Positions 11,637 through 23,152 are shown, counted from the first letter of the stretch. The stretch: DNA of 64,000 nucleotides from Hevea brasiliensis (GCF_030052815.1 NC_079505.1:61873309-61937308), one strand, 5' to 3'. Notes: generated by a model not told the origin, from the letters alone. Numbers and translations: made by a program.

Positions 11637-14600
11637 TGTAACACCCCTCACCCAACTATAGTGTAGCCGAGTAAGGCGTGCCACACTGTGTACCGGAGCA
11701 CCTAATCTCTGATTATCCTATTTTCTGAATACTCAATTTGATTTAGGAAATTGTTGTGTGAAATTTCTTTCATGATTGTTTATTATTTTATGTTTTGATA
11801 AAACTGAGTGTTGTAAAATTTTTAACAAAAATCTGGCAAAGTGTTGTCTGTAAATTGGACAAACAGTCCTTCTGCATCTATTAAAAATAATCTCATATAT
11901 AGTATTTTTAACATCATAATTTCATTCACTGTCTCAATTTCTCAGTAAAGTCAATAGACTTTCACAGTCATTAAACAGTTCCATAATAATTCAAATATAT
12001 CTAGAAAATCTCCATGTTATTTAATATGTACAAAATATTACAAACTTTAGAGCTTTTATAATATTACAAAATACAGGACCAAATTTCAAAATACAACAGA
12101 AGTACAAAATACAAGATATCCTAAGTCCTACCATGTATGCAATGTAGTGCAGATGACTCTGGACTCCTGTGCAGATCTGATGTCTCACCTGGTCGTTGGT
12201 CTGCTGCGCTCTCCAGCTGTGTCTCCAATACCTACGCATTACAAAAGTAACGCGCTAAGCAATTTTGCTTAGTGGTGCCAATTATAAAGAGAAATAAACT
12301 AAAATAAAATAAATTAATTGTTTATGATTTTCGATGCCTACAGTCCTTGCAGACTAATTCCTTAGAAATCTTTAATAAGATTGTTCATCTAAAGCTTTTC
12401 ATGTTTTTATTTATACTTAATTTAGTTGTACTGCATGTCAATACACTTAGTTTAACAGTCTAAATTTAATAACACTTAAATTAACTTCCCGTGTAGCCTA
12501 TACACTGACCAGCCTGGATACACAGATATACTAGCACTGGGTACCTAGTACCTCGGGCCGTCACACCATCGGTCACAAAGTGTCTCCCAGTGTGCAAATA
12601 GTGTGGTTAAGAAGCCATATAATAAATCTGGCAATAAGCCAAGTATAATAACACAACACATATAGCCGTAGGCTATTAAAGTCACAGTGCGGCATAACAG
12701 CGGTAAAAACACAGTATGGCATAAAGCCATTTACAGAATAGCTGTCAGAATCCTATTGGCAAGCCAACCTATCCAAACTAGTCAACTAGGCAAACTAGGG
12801 CATATTACAAGATTAAATATTTATTTTTAGGGTTTACTGGTCATTATACAATTCACTAGTCAATCAAAATGTTGACCTTTTTATACATCATGAATAAGTT
12901 GATTCTAGTATTAACATGTCACAATTTACAACTCAATATGTTGTCAATATAATGCAATTTATCCTTTTCATAAGTTGGCATTCATTGCCAAATTACTTCA
13001 AGCATCATTGTATGTAAATGTCAAATTCTCAATTTTAATGTGATAGATTGGTCTAGCTTAAAGTCCTATTTCTCTTGGTTTTTAGCTTCTGATCAAAGAA
13101 GGAAAATTGTAGCTCTATGTCTTATTGCACTCCTGGCAAAATTTTAGGTCATTCTGAGTTGTATAGATCAAGATATGGTCAATTTACTAAAGCTGGACAT
13201 ATTGCACCTTTAGTGTAAAATTTGGTCAATTTTAGGTTACTTTTAATTCTGGCAATTTTTGACTTGGTTTTGTCAATTTCTGGGCTTTGGTGTCTTCATA
13301 AGAATTGTAGCTCTATGTCTAAGCTATCCATGGTAAAAATTTTAGGTCAATTGGACCTGTTTTGAGTGAGTTATGATCATCCCAATGATTACTATTCATA
13401 TGGTCAAAAATCTGGGTTTGCAAGGTTGCCATTCCGGATTTGGTCATTTTTTAGGTTAGTTTCTAGGCAGAATTTTGGCAATATTTCTGCATGAAAGTTG
13501 GCCTATTTGGTGTCTAGTTTCACCCCCCCATTGGCCTCATACCAATTGGGTTCACAGTTTTGCACTTATGACCTAATTTATGTGCTGTCAACATACACAA
13601 CCTGCATTTGAACATCACACTTCCAATTTTAAAAATCCTCCTCCTCCCAATACTTCAACATTTAGTCATGGCACTTCTATATATATTGTACACAATTCAG
13701 CAAGCATTTTGAATAGAACACTCAAGTGCTCAATGCACACAATACACAATTCAAGTTCTACATTCACTTCCACCAAAATTTAACATACCTCAATATCAAT
13801 ATTACACATACACTTCCATATACTCATACCTCAATATCAACTACACATGCTGCCCATAATTTAACATTATGATATCTCATCAATAAATTAAATATACTCA
13901 CATACAATTTCATGATATTATAGGCTGCCAAACATGGCAGTTTACCAAAGCATCAAAGTCCATTTTCAAACCCTTTCAAGCATTAAGATGCATACACTTG
14001 AACATTAACCTACTACAACTTCCATTTGAGTTAATCAATCTTAATTCCCATCCATTAGAGGTAAGAAAAACTAAAATACAACAAACCTTTATGGCTACCA
14101 AAAATGGATAAGTTCATGTCTCACTATTTTTTTCATTTCTCTTCACCAAACTACTCATCTCAACCTAAACACAAGGTTTACTAAAGCTAGGGAGAAGATT
14201 TGGACACTTACCTCTTGAGAGCATCCTTCAAACTTCACCAAATATTGTTTTTCTTATTGCCAATATCTTCCCCAAGGTGAGTAGGCAAGCTTTAATGAAG
14301 GATCCAAGTGGAAAGGATGGCTTAATCAATGGTGCATGGTGATGGAAGGAGTTTGGCCATAGTGGACTTCCATGGAGGTTTAATTCGGCCAAAACTTTAA
14401 AGGTTGAAGTTGACCCTTTTTCTGTCCACTAAAAGCATATATATGTCTCTTATGATGTGGTTAGTGGGGCACTAGGATTAGTTTTATTGTTTATTTATTC
14501 AAAGTTTCATTATTTGCACCTTTATCTCAATTCTTTCACTATTTATATAATGTATTACAATTTAATTTTTCATGACATTTCTAAAGTGTAATATCATTTA

Positions 14601-15099
14601 TTTTTAACGTTCATTGAGGTCAAAAGGCAATTCTAGATGTCAAATGACCAAAATGCCCCTCTTCGTGTTGTATTCCTGATTTTTCGGTAACACCGATTTT
14701 TGTCTATTTCTCGATTTTTTATTTTTCTTTGTACTAATTTATTAATTTTTCTTTGATAATTATAGTGTCAATTATATTTCAATAAACCTTTACTTATGTC
14801 CCGAAATATAATTCGGAGGATTTCCCACGGTCCTGGAGTCGGCAACGGCCTTCCTAGTGCTATTACCCATCGCTGCGGCGCCGGCTCGTTTAACTTAGTT
14901 TCATTTTCTCTCTTTCATTTTTCTTTGATTTTTCTTGTATTTTCTTTGATTTTTCTTGTATTTTATTTTTATTTATTTCATCATTATATGTCTGTTCACT
15001 ATCACCAAAGTGTAGTTCCAGACATTCTGACTTGCCCGGACTGACATTAGGTCACCGGAGTAACAGAACGTACAGAACACTTACAATGGGGATGTTACA
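11637..15099 (-). repeat. 3' LTR of G2 (3463 bp)
   Basis: Runs from TGTAACACCCCTCACCC to GGGGATGTTACA. Reversed, its outer end equals the ends of G0 and G3. Its inner 350 bp (taacttag, cggctcg, cccatcg) correspond reversed to the start of G3. It contains internal degenerate repeats (for example 13080-13380). No coding content is supported. Confidence 0.85.
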
Positions 15100-15113
15100 A
15101 CTCTTCCCCTCTA
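15100..15113 (-). other. Polypurine tract of G2
   Basis: On the minus strand tagaggggaagagt lies directly before the LTR start TGTAACATCCCC, equivalent in position to the tract of G1. Confidence 0.75.
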
Positions 15114-15717
15114 AATAAAAATTTCGTCCTTGAAATTTACTCAGTGTAATTAATCGAGGAATAGCTATCTTTTTGTCTTTTTGCATTTTTGTGTATTATA
15201 ATACTTTACTTCCTTTTTAATCTGTCTCACTAGTCTTAGTTTTAAAATTTTATCCTTATTTTGATTTACTATTGGAAATACGTAGCTCTATACAATAGTC
15301 CCAAGTCGGTACTGTAATCTGCAGCTTACAGCACAAACATCGAGAACATTGCGCAGTTACCACGGTATATCCCAATAGATCAGATTTTCTAACATCTTAT
15401 CTTTCTTGACTTCACTTTTTAGAGCTGAGTTACCTTTTAATTTTTACTATTCCGCTCAACTTCACATTCTTAAGTGACTTTCATTCCACTATGGTTACTA
15501 TCTTCTTAAAATTCACTCAAATCTTCTCAGCTAATAATACTTCCCGTTCAGGTCAAGTTTCAGAAATCAGATTCTATTTCCTCATCATACTGTGGTCTAA
15601 TAGCTAATAACTAAATATTTTATTCAAATTTATCCATTTGAATTTGAATTTCTTTCTTTACAGATAATATAGTATATTTACCTAATGTGTCTGTTATTTC
15701 CTTGCTTCTTTATTTCC
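15114..15717 (-). other. G2 post-gag noncoding region with conserved block
   Basis: No ORF or pol motif. About 15275-15395 matches about 2031-2160 of G1: both contain acgtagctctatacaat, then a tagtactgtaat-like phrase, gaacattg and cccaatagatca. The surrounding sequence is much less similar. Confidence 0.6.
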
Positions 15718-16934
15718 TTATGTTGTTTTATCAATATCTAGGTCTGGCTCCTCTCTAGCTTCCATGGCATACACTTTTGGTGTTACTCTGACTTTCAGTC
15801 TTTCGACTGTCTCAGAAATAGCCTTCTGTGAAATTTTAGCCATCTCTAATTTACTAGATCTTCTAACCTTTTGCATTGTGGGGGCAGGTTCATCAGCTTG
15901 TACTGGAGCTGTTAAGTCACTCCTTTGGGGGTAATCTCTTATAAAATGATCCATAGCCCCACACTTGAAACACTCTCCCTTTAACAGTCGACATTCTCCT
16001 CTGTGTCTTTTACCACAGTGCATACATTATAGCATTGGGGCTGATCCCCTTATTACTGTGTCCAGGGAGCTAGCTACAGATATTCCAAACTGACTTCTTT
16101 GACTCCGTGTTTGGTCCTGTGAACCTTTAAACTTTTTATTATCAGTTGATATACTGGACTGCCCTGGTCCAACTTTCCTCTTACGTTGCCTATCTTTCCT
16201 ACTTTGTTCACTTACTTTGACTCTCTCTACTTTCAGTGCAGCTTCAACTAACTTGGTAAAGTGAGTAATCCCTAATGCTGTAATGATTATTTTAATATTA
16301 TCATTGAGCCCTTCCTCAAATCTCCTGTATCTCTCAGCCTCATTAGGGACTATTTCTCTCCCATAGCGGCTTAGTCTGACAAATTCTCTTTCTTATTCAG
16401 CCACTGTTAGCTGTCTCTATCGTAGGGTAATAAATTCCCTTCTTCTCTCTTCCAGGTATACAATGCCCACATACTTCTTTCTGAACTCAGTGAGAAAGAA
16501 ATCCCAAGTTACTTGCTTTAGTGGCACCTCACTAGTCACTGTATCCCACCATTGGTATGCATCATCTTGTAGTAGTGATACAGTAGCTTCCAAACTCTGC
16601 TCTGGAGTACAATGAAGTTGTTTCAAACTCTTTCGATTCTGTCCAACCAGTTTTCAGCTGTGACGGAATCATCTTCCCTTTTTCTTAGAAAATCCACAGC
16701 TCCAAACTTCCTGAGTTTCTCCAAATGAGATGTTTGATGTAGAGGTGGTGGTGGTGGCATAACTCCTACCATATGTCTAAAGAATTTAGCCATTTGCTGA
16801 AATGTGGCTAGTGGAGGCTGTACTGGTGCCTCAGGTACGGGTGGAGCAGGTTCCCTCCTGTCTCTAGGCTCAGTCATAGATGGAGAATGGCTCTCCACCT
16901 CCTCATCGACTGCTCCCTACGATGTGGAGTCCAT
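15718..16934 (-). pseudogene. gag of G2 (capsid/nucleocapsid)
   Basis: The likely start ATG is at 16934-16932 (MDSTS), followed by a stop at codon 6. The same frame then continues through ESHSPSMTEPRDRR. A proline-rich N terminus leads to FQQMAKFFRHMVG and NWLDRIERV. Near 16624 the frame shifts to MKQLHCTPEQSLEATVSLLQDDAYQWWD, typical Retrotrans_gag. A stop near 16398 interrupts EREFVRLSRYGREIVPNEAERYRRFEEGL, and another precedes CMHCGKRHRGEC. The second knuckle reads CFKCGAMDHFIRDY: the last ligand Cys is Tyr. Only four lesions interrupt about 400 codons, so gag was intact until fairly recently. Particle-forming function is inferred from the family. Confidence 0.82.
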
Positions 16935-17041
16935 ATTCGAATCAAAATAACCAATCAAAAGATCTGCATTAGAGTCATCTTAACACTTACAATGTAATGC
17001 ATGATATGCAATCTATCTAGGTCCAGAAACACCTAAACCGT

Positions 17042-17053
17042 GCCCTGATACCA
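17042..17053 (-). other. Primer-binding site of G2
   Basis: The minus strand reads TGGTATCAGGGC, one mismatch from the tRNA-Met type TGGTATCAGAGC, 5 bp inside the remnant LTR start at 17059. Confidence 0.82.
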
Positions 17054-17058
17054 CTAAA

Positions 17059-17095
17059 TGTAACACCCCTTACTTAACTACAGTGTAGCCGAGTA
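17059..17095 (-). repeat. 37-bp remnant of the second G2 LTR
   Basis: TGTAACACCCC through gtgtagccgagtaa matches the first 37 bp of 11637 onward with few differences, then switches abruptly to Athila sequence (ttctagaaaatt). The rest of the LTR, about 3.4 kb, is missing. Confidence 0.85.
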
Positions 17096-17096
17096 A

Positions 17097-17596
17097 TTCT
17101 AGAAAATTATTGAAAAAAAAAATTTTGAAAATTTTGAAAATTTTGAACTTTGAATTGTGAAACTTAGAACTATAACCAATTTCTAGTAAGCTAATAACTG
17201 GACTCTATGGGATAGAGGAATGAACATATCTGGATAGGCAAAAAGGGATTTTAACATGTGGTCTGTGAAAAACCTAATCTCTTTAGTGAAACTAGACTAG
17301 TTAAACCCCTTTTATAACTATTAATTTATCACATCGAAATTGTGAACTTAGGAGAAATTTCTTAAAATATAAACAAACCTGAAAATGCCTCACCAGCTCT
17401 AGAACACATCTCTTGGACCTATCAAGGCGAAATCCTAGCATATGCTTGATGAAGAAATGATTAAGGCATTCTTTGATATAGCCAAATAAAGCCTTAGCCA
17501 CCCTTAGTCACAATATGTCTCTTGAACCCAACTTGAGCCTATATTTTTATCTATATGATTTTCCTTGTTTACCCATAATTATTGATCTAGCCCCTA
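17097..17596 (+). repeat. Direct duplication flanking G2, right copy
   Basis: Matches 11145-11635. It continues past tagccccta into cctaaacacatacc, the uninterrupted Athila sequence, so this copy shows the empty target while the left copy ends at the G2 border. Confidence 0.9.
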
Positions 17597-18435
17597 ACCT
17601 AAACACATACCTACCCTTTTAAGGAAGCTAAATGCGTAAGTAAAAAGTATATTAAGTGTAAAAAGGAAAATAGAAAGAGGATGAAGAACTCGAGAAAAAG
17701 AGCAAGAGTGAAATTGAAACCAAAGAAAAATTTATCTTTCTAACCCAGCAAAAGCAATGAGTTTGGGGGAGAGGACAAAATGGACATGAATAAAAAAATA
17801 AAAAAAAAAGAAGAAAGAAGAAGAAGTCCCAAGATAAGTATCATGGAAGCATGCTTTGCACTATAAAAAAAAAATAAAAAAAAAAATAAAAACCCTTCCT
17901 CAACATACAAAATTAGTAGAATAAACTTAGTATACTTGATATTTTATGCATATATGCTATCCTCATATTTGCATTCTCTAAAAACCTTTCATTGACAACC
18001 AAGTCATTATCCCTTTAGCCCCATTACAACCCTTTTAAAGACCTTTTGATCTTTTGAATAGTGTATGCTACATTAGTGGAGATAGAAAATTGAGATATGC
18101 CTATGGAGTTGGAATTGAGTTACTTCATCATAATTATCCACAATAAAGGCAAATTTGGGAGAGTAAGTGTTTCTCAAGTCTATCCTAATAAAACAGATTA
18201 TTTGTGACTTATTAATAGTCTTGTATAGAGGAATAATTAGTAAAAACACCATGAAGGGGATGATGTTCTAGTGGGCAGCTATTAGAACCCTTATGCTTTG
18301 AAGGAGGGTAAATGGTATGAAGGATTGGAGGAGTTTAATCTTGTGCTTATTGAATTATTGGTTATATTCCTAAGTTATCCCCTGAAATGTGTTTTAAAAC
18401 AGAGTCTTGTTTTGCTTGAGGACAAGCAAAAGTTT
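17597..18435 (+). other. Athila A 3' noncoding region, right of G2
   Basis: Noncoding, A-rich in places (poly-A interspersed at about 17800-17890), with a second 'gagtttggggga' element near 17759. Its reverse complement resembles 21580-22460 of Athila B. No gene seen. Confidence 0.65.
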
Positions 18436-18450
18436 GAGTTTGGGGGTGTT
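18436..18450 (+). other. Polypurine tract of Athila A
   Basis: gagtttgggggtgtt directly precedes the LTR start TGATACAA. This purine run plus the following TG is the standard Athila 3' junction and fixes the plus orientation. Confidence 0.85.
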
Positions 18451-18955
18451 TGATACAATTATATTATATAGATATTTTTAAGCACATTTGTATATTATCT
18501 CATAGCATTTAAGTAAGTAATCTCATGCATAGAGTTGATTTCACTAGTTTTTTGTAATTTATATTGTCAAGCACTTAATTCCATGTTTTCTGCATCATTT
18601 CAGGTGTTTGGGTGAAGCCCCAGGGCACAGGAGTCTGGAAGGAAACTTGGAAAGGCCAAAGGATTGTGAAAAGCTGCTGATACACCTTACATGGGTCGTG
18701 TAAGCAAAGCCACAAACCCATGTAACCTTCTGCCAAATGAAAGCCAGAGAGCCAATGGAGGAACAAAAGTACACGAGTTGTGTAATTGGACCTGTGTAAT
18801 CTGTAGGGACCCATATAAGTCTCTGCCGGGCACAAGCTTAAAGAATTTTCTGAGAACAAAAGTACATGGGTCGTGTAACCAGGCCCGTGTAGCTAACGCA
18901 GACCCATGTAAACCTCTGTGCCAATGCAAGACTCTGCCATTCCGCTCCAGTGAGT

Positions 18956-18976
18956 TACACGGCCCGGGGCCGTGTA
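18956..18976. repeat. 21-bp palindrome in Athila A LTR
   Basis: Arms TACACGGCCC and GGGCCGTGTA are perfect reverse complements around a single G. It is the most perfect member of a field of related half sites in the U3-like part of the LTR, about 130 bp upstream of the TATA box. Confidence 0.85.
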
Positions 18977-19103
18977 TTGACACACGGCCCATGTATCATG
19001 CGTGAGCCAGTCTCCTAACTTGAATTCCCGGTCTTGTTTACAGATTCAAAATAGACTCCTAGGGCTTTTTGGACTCAAAATGCCCTAACCCTAGAACAGC
19101 TAT

Positions 19104-19111
19104 TATAAATA
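19104..19111 (+). promoter_or_regulatory. TATA box of the Athila A LTR
   Basis: TATAAATA in the context gctattataaatagaag. The same element occurs reversed at 20917-20924 and 33908-33915 in the two LTRs of Athila B. Its position after the motif field suggests the U3/R promoter. Confidence 0.6.
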
Positions 19112-20916
19112 GAAGTAAAAAATATCAAGGAAGGGAGATCAATCTTTTTATAGAGCTTTTTAGGAGTTTTAGAGGAGTGCTCGCTTCTGCAGTCTCTTCA
19201 GCCATCTTGAGGAGAAGAATATCAGTATCAAGGAGGAGTTTTTCAGCTTAAGTTCTACAAAAAAATTAAAGCTGCAAACCCTTTTCGGTTCTTTCATTCC
19301 ATTTCCTTAAATGGATTTTTATTGTTCTTTACTTCATTTTAATTATGTTTACTAAACTCACCATGAGTGAGTAACTTTCATATTCTGGAATTGGGAGAGT
19401 AATGCTTGTAATCATTAGTATGGATAAATATTAAGTTTTATTTATTGGATTTGAGATTTGTTCCTTGCTTTAATTTCTTATGATCTTAATGCATGCTATG
19501 TGTTGGTACCCACCTAGTATTGATTATAGATATTAATTGAAGGACTGAAAAGTGAAGATTAATATTAGAAAATCAAGATTTTGAACTTAGGAATTCTTAC
19601 GTAGACATAGGCTGATTACCTTTGTGAAATTTCAAAAATGGTCAAAGACCTTAAAGGGTTTTAATTAATTTGATCGCCACGAAAGTCGAGTTTAAGTTAA
19701 TTAAAATACATCCTAGGTGCCTTAAGAAAGGACTTAAGATACCTTAAGATTAATTTCCATCAAGGCAAACAATTCTCAATCCAGTAAATAAATAAGATAA
19801 CATCTATAGTAAGATTCAAGTGTGAAATCTTAATTCCGAAATTGTTTCAAAATAGATTATTTCATTTTAAGTTTATCATTCCAGTGTTTAAAAGAAACAA
19901 CTTTCATTCCCTCATTATTTAATAGCCTAAACAGTCAAAATTACCGTGTAGATTGGTACTTACTAATCACATTCCTCATGGGAACGATACTCTACTCATC
20001 ACTTTATTACTTATTAGCGATCCATACACTTACGGGGTTGTAAAACTAGCAAAACAACTACATGGAAACTTTGATTGTTTAAGCTACTGAATATAGCTAG
20101 AGAATGAGTTAAACCAATTTTAGATGCTAAAAGTAGTTTTTGAATTAAACTATTTATAAAAGCAATTTCATAATTAAGATTTCACACTACAACCTTACTA
20201 TGGATTTTAATCTTGTCTATTTATTGGATTGAGAGTAATTGCTTTGATGGAAATTAATCCTAGGATATCCTAAGTCCTCTCTCAAGGCACTCAAGGTGTA
20301 TTTTAATTAACCTAAACCCTACTTTCGTGGTGATTAAATTAATTAAAACCCTTTAAGATCTATGATTAATTTTGGAACTCCATAAAGGTATCAGCCTATC
20401 TCTAGTTCAGATTTCCTAGGTTCAAGATCTCGATTTTTTACTATTAATCTTTGCCTTTCAGTCCTTCAATTAATATATGCATTCAATATTAAGTGGGTAC
20501 CAACACATAGCATGCATTAAGACCACAAGAAATTGAATCAAAGAACCAAACTCAAATCCAATAAATAAAACTCAATATTTATCCATAATAACAATTGCAA
20601 ATGCTACTCTCCTAACTCTAGAATAAAGGAATTACTCACTCATGGCGAGTTCAACAAACATGGAGAAAATAAAATAAAAGAACATAGAGAGTCTGTTTAG
20701 AGAAATAGAACAAAAGAGCCGAAGAGGAATGATTGCAGTCATGATCCTTGTGGAACTTTGGCTGAGGATTTCCCTTCTGTGCTGGTGTTCTAATCTTCAA
20801 GACGGCAATGGAGGATGCAAGTGTGAAAAATGAAAACCCTTCTGAAAAATTCCAAAAAGCTTTGTAAAAAGGTTGAACTGAAAAGAAGAGCCCCCCTTGT
20901 TGTCGTTTTCTGCTTC

Positions 20917-20924
20917 TATTTATA
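20917..20924 (-). promoter_or_regulatory. TATA box of the Athila B 3' LTR
   Basis: TATAAATA on the minus strand (ctattataaatagaag context), the same as in LTR A. Confidence 0.5.
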
Positions 20925-21050
20925 ATAGCTGGTCTAGGGTTAGTTCTTCAGAATCCCAAAAGCATTAGGAGTTTGTTTGGAGTGTATAAACAAGAGCTGG
21001 AATTCGGATTAGGAAATTGGCTGTCACATGGTACATGGCCCGTGTGTCAC

Positions 21051-21071
21051 TACACGGCCTAGGGCTGTGTA
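21051..21071. repeat. Imperfect palindrome in Athila B 3' LTR
   Basis: TACACGGC, spacer ctagg, GCTGTGTA: equivalent in position to 18956-18976, with one mismatch between the arms. Confidence 0.75.
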
Positions 21072-21555
21072 ACTTACTGGAGCTGAATGGTTGCCTCTGG
21101 CATTGGCACACAAGTTTACACGGGTCCACACTGGGTACACAGGTCTGGTTACACGGCCTATGTTCTTCTATTTTCAGAGAATTTTTCAAGCTTGTGCCCG
21201 GCAGAGACTTACACGGGTCTGATTACACGACCCATGTACTTTTGCTTCTTTTTTGGCTCTCTGGCTTTCTTCTGGCAGTAGGTTACACGGGTCTGTGGCT
21301 TTGCTTATGACCCGTGTACTTTGTATCAGTAGCTTTTCTCAATCCTTTGACCTTTCTAAGTTTCCTTCCGCACTCCTATACCCTGGAACTTCACCTAAAT
21401 ACCTGAAATGATGCAGAAAAGATGGAATTTAGAGCTTGGCAATGGAATTTATAGAAGTTAATGAAATTAATGGTTATGCACGAGATTACTATTCTAAATG
21501 CTATGAAATATTATACAAATGTACTTAAAAACATCTATATAATACAAGTGTATCA

Positions 21556-21575
21556 AATACCTCCAAGCTCAAACT
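21556..21575 (-). other. Polypurine tract of Athila B
   Basis: On the minus strand gagtttgagcttggaggtatt lies in front of TGATACAC. It is less pure than in Athila A (gagtttgggggtgtt), consistent with decay. Confidence 0.7.
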
Positions 21576-23152
21576 CTTGCTTGTCCTCAAGAAAATCAAA
21601 ACTCTTTTTAGAACACTTTTTAGGGGAAAACTTAGAAACATAACCATAGACTCAATATGCACACAATTGAACTCTTTCAACCTTTGTACCAATTCCCTTC
21701 CTTTAAGGCATAAGGGCTTCAATAGTTACCTGCTTAAACCTTCACACTTTTCATGGAGTTTTAACTAGTTATTCCTCTTTGCAAGGCTATTAATAAGTTA
21801 CAAATAACCTATTTTATTAGGATAGACTTGAGAGACACTTACTCCCCCAAATTTGCCTCTATTATGGATAATTGTGATGGAGTAGTCAAATTCCAACTTC
21901 ATATGCATATCTCAATTTCCTATCTCCACTAATGTAGCATACACTTTTTAAAAGATCAAAAGGTATTAAAAGGGTTGTAATGGGGTTAGAGGATAATGAC
22001 TTGGTTGCCAATGAAAGGTTTTTAGGAAATGCAAATATGAGGATAGCATGGATGCATAAAATATCAAGTATACTAAGTTTATTCACTGATTTTATATGGA
22101 GAGGAGGGGCTTTTAGTTTTTTTTTTTTTATAGTGCTAAGCATGCTTCCATGATACTTATCTTGGGACTTTTTCTTCTCTTTTTTTTTTTTTAATTTATG
22201 TCCCTTTTGTCCTCTCCCCCAAACTCATTGCTTTTGCTGGGTTGGAAAGGTAAATTTTTCTTTGATTTCAATTGCACACTTGCACTTTTTCTTGAGTTCT
22301 ACATCCTCTCTCCATTTTTTCTTTTTTTTTTACACTTAATATGCTTTCTACTTATGCATTTAGCTTCCTCAAAAGGGTATGGTAGGTGTTTAGGCTAGAG
22401 GCTAGATAAATAATATGGATAAACAATAAATTTTTAAGGAATAGATATAGGTTTAAATTGGCTACAAGGGATATATATTTTAATTTAGGGTGGCTAAGGC
22501 TTAGTGAGGCTATATCAAAGAATGCCTTAATCATTTCTTCATCAAGCATATACTAGGATTTCACTTTGATAGGTCCAAGAGACATGTTCTAGAGCTGGTG
22601 AGGCATTTTTAGGTTTGCTTGTATTTCAAAAATTTTCTCCTCACTTTGCATGTTCAATATGACAAATTAATAGCTATGAAGGGGTTTAACTAGTCTAGCT
22701 CCACTAAGGTGACTAAGTTGTTTTTCAGATAAAGATGAAAGCCTTTTTGCCTATCCAGATACATTCATTCCTTATCCCGTGGAGTCTAATTATTAGCTCA
22801 TTGAATTTTGAGGTTATAGTTCTAAGTTAAAAGCCAGTTCAAAAATTTTTAAAATTTGCAAAATTTTTTGGATTTTTGATACACAAGTATGATATGGATA
22901 TAATTAAGCAATGCAATGCTTGAAATGCATGAAATGCATCAGTACCCTCAAACTCGAATGTGGCATTATCCTCAATGTCGAGCGCAATATGCAAAATTAA
23001 AGCATGGCACACAGAATTATTAGAAAAAGCATATTATGTTATTAAGAAATTTAAAGTTTGGACAAAAAGCAAGCAATAGAGACTTATGAGCACTAAGTAG
23101 GATTAGGGCATATAAATTTTTACATGAAAGATCTAATCCTACAGTCCTAGCT
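21576..23152 (-). other. Athila B 3' noncoding region
   Basis: Reverse of the kind of sequence seen at 11162-11636 and 17097-18435: it includes a 'cgacattgaggataatgcc' and 'gagtttgagggtac' pair near 22940-22985, poly-T tracts near 22115 and 22180, and the Athila segment duplicated around G2. No gene supported. Confidence 0.65.

Larger units (their letters stand above)
11637..17095 (-). mobile_element. G2: long-LTR gypsy element with gag only, one LTR truncated
   Basis: Minus-strand order: LTR remnant (17095-17059), PBS, gag with zinc knuckles, noncoding region, purine tract, full LTR (15099-11637). No protease active site and no pol were found in the 0.6 kb after gag. LTR termini, PBS type, gag and a post-gag block relate it to G1. 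The element at the PBS end keeps only 37 bp of LTR, which normally holds the promoter. Confidence 0.87.
10091..20056 (+). mobile_element. Athila A: 3' half of a plus-strand Athila element, interrupted by G2
   Basis: Contains the C-terminal part of the Athila ORF, a long 3' noncoding region, a purine tract and a 1606 bp 3' LTR ending at 20056. The 5' half (LTR, gag, pol) is missing: the element is cut at 10091 where C0 joins. G2 (11637-17095) sits in its 3' noncoding region. The right end abuts an inverted, truncated LTR of Athila B. Confidence 0.85.
18451..20056 (+). repeat. 3' LTR of Athila A (1606 bp)
   Basis: Starts TGATACAATTATATTATATAG and ends ...actagcaaaaca. It matches, reversed, both LTRs of Athila B. 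It contains the ACACGG/CCGTGT motif field (18680-18990), a TATA box and the conserved end segment ttattacttattagcgatcca. Short ORFs on both strands at 18687-19005 arise from the palindromic motifs and are not genes. Confidence 0.88.
20057..21555 (-). repeat. 3' LTR of Athila B, outer end truncated
   Basis: Matches 33050-34326 plus 38072-38312. It starts on the minus strand with TGATACACTTG and lacks the terminal part that includes the gatccgtgcacttgc segment. At 20056/20057 it abuts the end of the Athila A LTR in opposite orientation. Confidence 0.88.

Noticed and set aside
18575..19005. Overlapping ORFs of about 100 residues on both strands with similar residue strings
   Set aside because: They come from translating the palindromic ACACGG/CCGTGT field in both directions. 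The same pseudo-peptides appear at 20965-21310 and 33956-34374 in the other Athila LTRs.
21525..21768. Overlapping 60-65 residue ORFs near the Athila B purine tract
   Set aside because: Short, on both strands, and in the 3' noncoding region next to the LTR; no family match seen.
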